Positions 56,070 through 64,000 of a DNA stretch of 64,000 nt are shown here, one piece after another. The position numbers and the translations under genes are program-made. The stretch's first letter is position 1; each line of letters begins with the position of its first letter. Source of the stretch: Siphonodentalium dalli. Its lineage: Eukaryota > Mollusca > Scaphopoda > Gadilida > Siphonodentaliidae. A model generated the notes under the pieces. It was not told where the DNA came from and did not search any database. It saw only the letters and a program-made list of their open reading frames with translations. The DNA lies in the NCBI GenBank assembly GCA_032622095.1, contig CP136065.1:41081503-41145502 (forward strand). Reading direction: 5' to 3'.

Positions 56070-56240
56070 AAGGTACCCAATCCGATCAGAGGGTCCCCAC
56101 CTCAACAGATTCCAACAACAACAATCCGATCAGAGGGTCCTATATTACTATTTCTTTGGCTTTGGGGGTAAAAAATATTTGGTTCGAGTCGAGGAACCCA
56201 TCAAACAAAGCTCAGAGTTATTAGATATTGATTTTTGAAA
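56070..56240. pseudogene. Left arm only of the inverted-repeat element
   Basis: It corresponds to 49125-49297. The right arm is missing because of the ~646-bp deletion relative to the first duplicate. Confidence 0.65.
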
Positions 56241-57073
56241 TTTGTGACAAAATTAGACACACAATATTTGAGAATTGACACCAATATTCGATATCATATA
56301 ATACATAATGCATGTCTTGTCGTTGACTGTTCCAAAAATAGTGGTCTTCTAGTAGGATTATTCCACTCGCCTGCGCCTTAGCATGCGTCATTAACACTGA
56401 GTTGTTGAGACTATTATTTGTCGCATAATCAAATGGACATCTTCAGAACGCAATGCAATGCGACTAGAAGTCTCAACCGAAGAGGGTAATCCCACTACAA
56501 AGACAGTTGACGAGAGTTGGTGTTGATGTTGCATTCACGTGAAGAGGAGAGTGGGTGTTTAGACCGCGTTCACGGAGCTGATTTGTCGCATCGATTCCAC
56601 ACACGCATTTCAAAGTAGACCACTCGTTGATGAAAATCATTATAGTCAAAGATCAATACAAATATACAGCTTTGTTGATATCGCATTTATACTACAAACA
56701 AAATGAAGTACCTGCTATATACGTGTGTCGTATTGCGTACGCCTCGTGGTATTTATATATTCACCGCCATCGTTATCATTTGTTCCATCCAGTGTTTGTA
56801 TTTGTTATCCTATGGCAAGCCGTTTTCACATTTTTGATTTATTTAGACTTAAGTCCAAATAGGGTGTTGACTGCATCAAAAACGCCATTTCCTTGGGATG
56901 AATTACGACCGTAAAAGCTATAATTGTATTTTACTTTCAATATCGGGTAGATGCCTAGCAACCGTTACCAGGGAGTGACCACGTGGCAATGTAACCATAT
57001 CGTAAAATAATCAGTGGTCCATGGGGAACATACATCTAAAGTTTCAGAAATGTGACACCACTTGAACATAAAC

Positions 57074-57138
57074 AATCAATTCACTAATTGGACTTAAGTC
57101 CAAATGATTTGGACTTAAGTCCAATTAGTGAATTGATT
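57074..57138. repeat. Perfect hairpin, duplicate of 50774-50838
   Basis: Same 32-bp arms and 1-base spacer, unchanged between the duplicates. Confidence 0.9.
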
Positions 57139-57426
57139 TGGACTTAAGTCCAATTCATCTGGTTTAAAACGATAGTCCCCTCCTTTGTAATGGTAGGCCT
57201 ATATTCCTGCAAGTCTTGATTGACAGTCAAACTCCATACAATTGCGTCCCTTTTGCCACGTGGCTTCTTTTCGGCATCATTGAAAATGGTTCGAACCCGA
57301 ATTGGCATCTTAATAAATACTAACTGCATGCACGAATGAAGTAACATTAATTCACGATTTGATTCAATTGTTATTTGACAACATATAGGCTACACGCAGT
57401 TTCGTTTATTGTGTTTACAAGAATTT

Positions 57427-57889
57427 CTCCCCAGCAAGTGTGTTTGTTTTTTTGTCAGCCATTATTAGTTGAGAGAATATTTTATGGGTTTATTTCGTTA
57501 TGACAGAAGGCAGAACACACGTTAATTTGGAGCCTGCATGTGCAACAGAACCTGTTCAATTAACAAACGGAGAAAATTGCATGCTAAAACCTGAAATTAG
57601 GGTTCAGGCACCTATCTGTATAGTAGACTAAACCTAATTATGAAAGTTTTGTATTCATACGACTGCACCGCGAAATAGTCCGCTTTATAGTATAATTATA
57701 TTTCTAAATTGTGCAGGAAAAATATATCATAGCATGGTGTGATTTCTAATAAAATCTTATGATTAGTGTAAAGTTCTAAATAAAAAAACTGAATTGTACG
57801 AGTATATATATATAGCAGTCATGTGAATTTGGTTGTTTATGAATGAAAGTCTGAACTTGAAGTTGAGCAGTAGCCAGTACCCAGATAGC
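57427..57889. other. Intergenic, no gene seen
   Basis: Single-copy sequence immediately right of the duplication endpoint. No ORF of note. Confidence 0.5.
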
Positions 57890-58465
57890 ATGACTACGTT
57901 GGGCCAACGTTGGCATAATGTCGGCACGGTTGGCATTAGGTTTGGTTGGGTTGACGTTGTTGGCCCTTGGTTGGCCCAACGTATTTCTCCCAACCGTTGG
58001 AAATATAACGTTGGCCCAACATTGTGCCAACGCGAACATGCCAACGGAATTATCTGCAGTAAATTGGTTGGGTTATCGTGGTTGGCCCTTGGTTGGCCCA
58101 ACGTATTCCTCCCAACCGTTGAAATTATAACGTTAATTGGGCCAACGCCAACATGGAAATTGAATTTACTGTGCACATCTTATTGGTTGGGTTTACGTTG
58201 TTGTCCCTTGGTTGACACAAATTAAGGTATTCCTCACATGCAACAGTTGGAATTATAACGTTGGTCCAATTTTGGGTCAACGCATACATCTTCACGACAG
58301 TCCAATTTAGCGTACATACATGTGATATATATCTCAACGATATGCTTTATGTTCCGTAAACACACGTACAAACATTGCTGACACAATATATGCTGCGATA
58401 TGTCATACAATACGTTGGATGGTGTCGGTTGGTATATCGTTGGCCCAACGTAATGCCAACGTAGA
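57890..58465. repeat. Degenerate array of GTTGGCCCAACGT palindromic motifs
   Basis: GTTGGCCCAACGT and close variants occur about ten times with TTGGTTGGCCCAACGTATT and CCCAACCGTTG spacers, in three ~125-bp units. ORFs on both strands (up to 137 codons) follow from the repeat and are not credible. Confidence 0.8.
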
Positions 58466-58642
58466 TGACATAGAAAGCTCTGACGTCAAACTCTACGCAT
58501 GTGCACAACGGATCAGGCGTCTGCTTTTCATATTGCGCGCTTTGTTCTGGTTCTCGTTCAGTGTTGCTGCTGGTATTGATTTTAGCAAATAAAGGATTCA
58601 ATTTCTTCAATTTGGAATTCAAGGATTTGTTCGTTCTTTAGA

Positions 58643-58873
58643 TGCCACCATCGGTCATCGGGTCGCTATCCGAGGTAGTTTCACGTTTGTGAGAAACTAC
58701 TCTTTTGTGTAAAATTAATTAATTATTTTCCCAATATTTTTTCTCGGAATCACAAAGTTTTGAATATTTGCACGGCGTACATATAAGTTATAGCGGAAAA
58801 TACTTATTGACATGCATAGTAGTTTCTCACAAACTTGCACCAGATAGTGGCATGGTGGCTGACGGTGGTAACT
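58643..58873. mobile_element. Imperfect inverted repeat, ~230 bp
   Basis: GTTTGTGAGAAACTACT (58685-58701) pairs perfectly with AGTAGTTTCTCACAAAC (58818-58834). The outer pieces GCCACCATCGG and GGTGGCTGACGGTGG pair partly. It lies directly beyond the end of the gag remnant. Confidence 0.5.
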
Positions 58874-58876
58874 GAA

Positions 58877-59700
58877 TTATGAACGGATTATTGGATGGCA
58901 GTCACGGGTAAAATGATCACCTCGGCACATCCAACATTCGGTCGCTTTTTGGGGTTTAATTACTTCTTCCACGTGTATCTGTCGCGGGCGTGAACGATGT
59001 TCGCGGGTCGTGTGGTTGTCGCGCGCGCATATTTCGCAGGCTGTTTTTGGCCGTTTGTTTCTAAAATGATCGACCTCCATAGGTTCTGGTTCGTTTTCGT
59101 TGTAATTTTCGCGCCCTGTCCGCAGTTTGAATACACGTCGGGTTCCCATTTCTCGCATAGCGATTTCCGACGCCAATTTTAGTGTCCTCGGGGCATCTCT
59201 AATCAATTTCATTTTCAGGCTGTCGCTTCTTAAAGCGTCAAGATAAAAACCTACGTGTTGACCTTGAACGGCGTCGATCCCCCCCCCCCCCGGTTGGTCC
59301 CTGTAAGCGATGGTCGCTAATTCCAAAATTCGCTCAGCGAGCACATGTAAATTCTCGTTGTGTTTTTGCTTAATTGACTATCATTTATCTCGGCAAATCG
59401 ACTAGATAATTCGGTTTTCGTTTATTGCCACGTGGCATTATGATTTGCGGCCAAATATATTTGCAAAAAATCCGAAACTGGGCCCGTGCTACTCTAGAAA
59501 GCCATGTAACGTTTCTTCGTCTCGTTAGCCCCCGTCAAAACCGCGCATTTACCTATTGACTTGATCCACCCGTGGTACTTATTAGGGTTTCCGTCAAATG
59601 GTGTTACAACTTGCGTTACGGTTGACATAGCCATGGCAGCGATTTGTGAATTGATAGCCTCTGTTAATGGTGTGAGAACACCAGCAGTTTGGGTAGCCAT
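58877..59700 (-). pseudogene. LTR-retrotransposon gag gene, broken
   Basis: Read on the minus strand it starts MATQTAGVLTPLTEAINSQI and shows the capsid-like FDGNPNKYHGWIKSI and AVLTGANETKK. It then passes at least two stops and a frameshift (59340-59500; SSTGPVSDFLQIYL is readable there). It reopens as ERILELATIAYRD through RDAPRTLKLASEIAMRE to EPMEVDHFRNKRP. Two zinc-knuckle-like motifs follow: CEICARDNHTTREH, with the last Cys replaced by His, and CWMCRGDHFTRDC, one residue shorter than the canonical CCHC spacing. Such proteins package element RNA. No protease, reverse transcriptase or integrase follows and no LTRs were found, so this is an isolated dead fragment. A poly-C run at 59279-59292 gives a Gly stretch. 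Confidence 0.75.
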
Positions 59701-59928
59701 TATGATAAAAACAGTTAGATTCAAGTTTTGCGAATTTTCCAACACTGTTTCTGTTCACACTGTTCCACTTCCGGTTCTACGTTGTGTCTGTGATTAGCGT
59801 TCAGATCCTGTGGCTCGTAAGGCACAAGTAAACATATATGTGCCAATACGGGGTACATATAACGCTTAGACAATCAAAACGATTTGATTATTTCATTACA
59901 ACAAAGTCAATCGCCGGCATCTGGCTTC
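59701..59928. other. Intergenic, no gene seen
   Basis: No ORF or repeat recognised. It could be 5' untranslated sequence of the gag element. Confidence 0.4.
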
Positions 59929-60603
59929 TTCCTAGTTGCGTTCGTCTTCCTGTCGTCTGTTCGAATTGGGTCTTCTCGTATCCTTATGCATAGGGCGTGT
60001 CCGCTTGTCATCTGCGCGGTTGATATCCGGTTGAGTTCGTCGGCCTGTCGTCTGCTCTTCTTCGCCGATTCATGGGGGTAGCATTGTTAGAAATACAAGA
60101 TTATAATGTTTACCTCATATTTCTATCATGCTTCTTTCCTCGTGATCCTGGTAGGCTTCTGAGCGTCCGAGAGTTGTATATATCGTTGGTAGCTCGTCGG
60201 GAACTGGGTATCGATTATCAGATTCGTTGTATCTATATACACAGAGGGGATTAGGTTAGCCCCGGGCGTATTTCATGGCACATCAATCTGGGCGTACCTA
60301 GGGTGATCAGGCGAGCGGCCTTCTTCTGCGTCTTCGCTATGTTTCTCTTGTCGTATAGCGTGCTGCATTAGACTCCAATGGTCATCTTCTCGATGGTAGC
60401 TACTCGCGCACATCCGTAAATTGTGATGTGTACTTCTAAGCCTTCATGCTGCGTTAGCTTTCTACTTCGGGTGGTCTAAGCTGTTGTGTGTGTGTCGTAC
60501 ATCGTATCTCGATATAGTTAACAGGGGTGCCGATATATATGGTGAATCGTGCAACCTCTACGAACTGAAGATTGTCCGCTTTCCTGTGCTGTAGGTTCTG
60601 CCC
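59929..60603 (+). repeat. Uninterrupted copy of the host repeat split at 17038-23781
   Basis: It aligns on the left with 16529-17037 and on the right with 23782-24043, with the joint at CCAATGGTCATC near 60385. It lacks the three tandem 65-bp units. Short ORFs are not shared with the other copy. Confidence 0.75.
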
Positions 60604-60994
60604 TGAGTATATCTTGGTACACTAGCTGAAACAGGCTCCCTTTGGGAGCGTATATTCAGCATCGGAGATACCTTTGTTGGACTTCGCACACATTTTGATC
60701 TTAAACAGACCATTCACTAGGCGACGGCCCTTTGTGCGCTTCAAGCACATTTGGTCATTGAAACATTTTGATTTATATATATTGTTTTAATATCCTTTTT
60801 TTTTTTTTATTGAATTCCTTGCTCAATTTAACAAAACCAATTTTATTTATTTTGTTTTAATTAAAGTTTTTTTAAACTAATAACATTATAACATCCATCA
60901 GGGTACTCCGAGTCACTACACCAAATTTGGTTGAACTCGGTCTAGGGGTCTGAGATAAAACTCCGGACAGATCCTACTTGTTTATATATATAGA
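60604..60994. other. AT-rich sequence resembling a repeat 3' end
   Basis: A T-run and AT-rich stretch, then CCAAATTTGGTTGAACTCGG and TCTAGGGGTCTGAGATAAAA near 60925. This is a sentence-like motif often seen at the end of invertebrate dispersed repeats. No gene. Confidence 0.4.
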
Positions 60995-61556
60995 TGACAA
61001 GCAGTCATAGCACTATACCGGACTTAGATACTTTCGGTCTTGTGAGAGATCATCTGAGTTGAAAGACATGCAAATAATTCACTGATTGGATTGCTGCACT
61101 GATGACAGATATTTTCTACCCATTGATAGTCACATTAATGTTTGAGACAGTTGCTCGCTCTTTGTCCATGTACACAATGATCTAGGCATTAGTTGCATCA
61201 GGACAAGTTTACTTATATAAGCAAACTTAGGTCAGTGTACAGGATACACACAATTCCATAATTTCTAACCATTTCCCGATTAGTCTGTCAACCAGCCCAT
61301 TATCTAGCATTATGCCTTAATACTTTTGTTAGTCTACAGGAGCAACCTCTGTTATAATAAATGACAAACAGTCACTATGCCAGACATGGTTATTTTAGGT
61401 GTTGTGAGAGAGTAACAGATCATATGAGTTGATAGACATGCAAATATTTCACTGATTGGCTTGATGCTCTGATGAACAGTGTGATGACAGTTTATATTCT
61501 AGCGATTGATAGTCACATTAATGTTTGAGGCAGTTGCTCTTTTTCCATGCACGCAA
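60995..61556. repeat. Diverged tandem duplication, ~366-bp period
   Basis: GACATGCAAATANTTCACTG, GATTGATAGTCACATTAATG-like and TTTGAGNCAGTTGCTC segments occur once near 61065-61150 and again near 61435-61540. Confidence 0.75.
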
Positions 61557-62314
61557 TGATCTTGGCTTTAGTTACATCAAGAAAGGTTTGTATATTTCAG
61601 TTTTACATTTCTCGAAGCTTCTTTCCGAAGGGTGTCGAGAAGGAATTTTTTCACCCCACCGCCCCATATGCAACATGCCATATAGCTTAATGTCATCTCT
61701 CCTAAAGCCCATATGAGGTCCCAGTAACATAAATATGGTGTTTTGCAATTATAAATTCTTATATGTTTTAAACTGTTACAAATGTCATCTAAGGGCACAA
61801 AAGGTCTTTAGTAAAAGATTTACATGAGGGTGTAAAAAACACGTTTTTTGCCTCTCGGACCACCCACCAGCCCGGCATACCTTCCTGCAAATTTTGTACT
61901 ACCCCCCCCCCCCCCTGGACATCCAGATATGTTCACGATGTTCAATAAAACGAACATATGTATGTTAATCAGTAATCTGTTTCCAGTTCATTCTAATTTT
62001 CATTGAAACATAACAAATTAACGTAATTTTGAACGGGATCTCAAAACCGATGTACTCTCCAGAACATTTTCAAAATATGTGTACCGTCCAGCACTTTGGT
62101 GTGCGAGAGGGACCACTTCAGTCCTAATAGTCGGGGAGCCAATAAGGTCCACCTGCACCCCCCCCCCCCCGATGATTACAAATAACCTTATTTTTATTGT
62201 TCCCTATGGTATCCAGATAAAGAATCCGGAATTCACCGAAAAATAAAGGTGGCCCTACTGGGTGCTAGAGCCATTTGAATCCAAGATGGCCGCCATTTCC
62301 TCTAACTCCGACCA
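61557..62314. other. Intergenic, no gene seen
   Basis: Contains two poly-C runs (about 61903 and 62158) and no ORF above 75 codons. Confidence 0.5.
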
Positions 62315-63041
62315 GATGTATTTAATCGTTGTAATAGATCGGTTGTTAGCAAACGACACAGACAAAATGTATGCCATTTTGTTGGTATGATGTCCTTCTT
62401 CAAAATGACGGCAAATAATTTCGAACAAAATTCAAAATGGCCGCCGAAAAATGACGTCATATGCACGAAAATAGGAAATTTTATTAATATTTCACCATAT
62501 CTTCCATTTTTCTTCACATTAATCATTAGTAAATGGCAATGTTTTTGAGACAGTCGTCAAGCGTGATATTATAGCGTCATTTTAAGACATTTTCCATTGA
62601 CGAGGGTTCAGTAATAGATACAGAAAGAGGATTTGAAAATAGGGGTGAAATTTTCGATTTTTTTTGCAAGACGATTTTGATGTATTTAATCGTTGTAATA
62701 GATCGGTTGTTAGCAAAAGACACAGACAAAATGTATGCCGTTTTGTTGGTATGATGTCCTTCAAAATGCCGGCAAATAATTTCGAAAAAAATTCAAAATG
62801 GCCGCCGAAAAATGACGTCATATGCACGAAAATAGGAAATTTAATTAATATCTCACCATATCTTCCATTTTTCTTCACATTAATCCTAGTACGTGGCAAT
62901 GTATTTGAGACAGGCATCAAGCGTGATATTATAGCGTCATTTTAAGACATTTACCATTGACGAGGGTTCAGTAATAGATACAGAAAGAGGATTTGAAAAA
63001 GAGGGGTGAAATTTTCGATTTTTTTGCAAGACGGTCTTGAT
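62315..63041. repeat. Tandem duplication, 364-bp period, two copies
   Basis: GATGTATTTAATCGTTGTAA starts at 62315 and 62679. Both copies contain AAAATGGCCGCCGAAAAATG and ACGTCATATGCACGAAAATA. ORFs of 74, 93 and 112 codons across the copies follow the repeat and are not recognisable. Confidence 0.88.
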
Positions 63042-63860
63042 AATCATTTTAACGACAAACCACACAGGGTGTTAATATAGAATGTCAACAACTATGTGCT
63101 TTATTTTATTGGACGGATGTTTTAATTCAATGGGAATGAAATTGGTGTAGAACATTTCCAAAATGGCCGCCGAAAATATGAAAAATGGTAAATATTGTCC
63201 CAGGGTGTCCTGCAATGGCTTACAAGTTGTGGTTGATATATACAATTGGCTAATCTGTATTATATACATTGAATACTTATATGTCTGATGCACCATGGAT
63301 CAATGTTTCTATTGTCACCACTGACATCACCAGAAATATTGGATATTTCTCTCACAAACTTGACATAAATATCGGCAAAAATTAACTTTTCAGGGTTGGA
63401 CAATTTTTTTAAGTAAAATGCAACTATCATTGGTATCAAAGGTATTTATTGTTTTGGTCTATCTTAAATGTGTCACACTACGGTGTTTATAGACCAAATT
63501 GCTCAAGATGGCTTCCAAAATGGCAACCAAATTTGTAAAAAGTTAATTTTTTACATATATCCCGAACATTATTATCTGCGTTATTCGACAAGGTAGCAAC
63601 TGTGACTCACTTGGTTATTATACGTGTTAGTTAATTAACCGACAACTACGTTCTATTCTGTTTGTCCCAGTTCCGTATGGGGCATGACAAATTCATTTTA
63701 AAGTTGCAGTATGGAACCTCTTTTGTGATTCTGGCCATATTATTGAAAGGAAATGGGCAAAACTTTGAGACGGAACTGAGATGAACCGTAATATGTGGCT
63801 ATTCTGGCCCATCATGATAAAAAGTGATCAACTGGATAAAAGATGGATGCCAATATGGCA
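63042..63860. other. Intergenic with the dispersed repeat also found at 9.25 kb
   Basis: 63412-63502 (AAGTAAAATGCAACTATCAT...TAGACCAAATT) is homologous to about 9250-9345. No gene. Confidence 0.5.
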
Positions 63861-63865
63861 GCCAG

Positions 63866-63980
63866 GGAGTTACTGTATGATCATAGGTGATGTGAATAGG
63901 TATACAGGGAGTTACTGTATGGTCATGAATGATGTGAATAGGTATACAATGAGTGACTATATGGTTATGAGTGGGGTGTC
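63866..63980. repeat. Tandem ~45-bp units
   Basis: GAGTTACTGTATGNTCATNN followed by GATGTGAATAGGTATACA is repeated about two and a half times. Confidence 0.8.
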
Positions 63981-64000
63981 CATGGTGAGATGCATAGGAA

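Larger units (their letters stand above)
51128..57426. repeat. Direct tandem duplication, second copy, containing GPCR 4
   Basis: Homology to 44232-51127 begins at TTACAAATTTCACC and ends at ACAAGAATTT (about 57426), beyond which the sequence is unrelated. The junction at 51121-51137 is a run of AATTTAC pieces, suggesting microhomology-mediated joining. Confidence 0.9.

Noticed and set aside
57763-58225. ORFs of 130 and 137 codons on opposite strands
   Set aside because: Both arise from the GTTGGCCCAACGT repeat array, which lacks stop codons in several frames.

Overview
The window looks like repeat-rich, AT-rich nuclear DNA of an animal, most likely a marine lophotrochozoan (mollusc- or brachiopod-like). 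The reasons are four intronless class A GPCRs of an invertebrate orphan type, Penelope-like, LINE and LTR-retrotransposon remnants, a tRNA-derived SINE, Helitron-like elements and many short inverted-repeat elements. There is no operon structure, rRNA, CRISPR array or microbial gene. The species assignment is inference only.

Layout. 0-24 kb is a transposon graveyard. It holds TTAA-flanked (piggyBac-like) MITEs carrying paired 69-bp near-perfect palindromes (1-261, 9709-10099, 10532-10924), a fold-back element with the same palindromes but different termini (918-1378), a SINE with target duplication (7002-7312), a GIY-YIG Penelope remnant next to a LINE C-terminal remnant (7751-8629), a 15-copy minisatellite (11596-12402) and a decayed LINE ORF2 tail (13632-14371). 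It ends with a 6.7-kb element with ~0.9-kb terminal inverted repeats (17038-23781). That element sits inside an older repeat whose uninterrupted copy is at 59929-60603. It contains a hAT-like element (21458-23072), which in turn contains a 148-bp hairpin.

24-57 kb is a young, multiply duplicated locus with four minus-strand GPCR genes of 345 codons each (25232-26269, 34130-35167, 45613-46650, 52509-53546). All four are open and differ at few residues. Between genes 2 and 3 lie three head-to-tail units of ~1.6 kb. A ~6.6-kb block containing a GPCR occurs twice (27980-35359 and 40255-46841); a 768-bp Helitron-like insertion is present only in the first, and the second preserves the empty site. 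A further ~6.9-kb block is duplicated in direct tandem (44232-51127 and 51128-57426). Short ORFs resembling part of a CUB domain recur beside the GPCR genes.

57-64 kb returns to repeats: a GGCCAACGTTGG-rich array, a broken retrotransposon gag gene (58877-59700), the uninterrupted host repeat and several tandem duplications.

The GPCRs are the only convincing cellular genes. The region reads as a receptor family expanding by segmental duplication in a transposon-dense environment.
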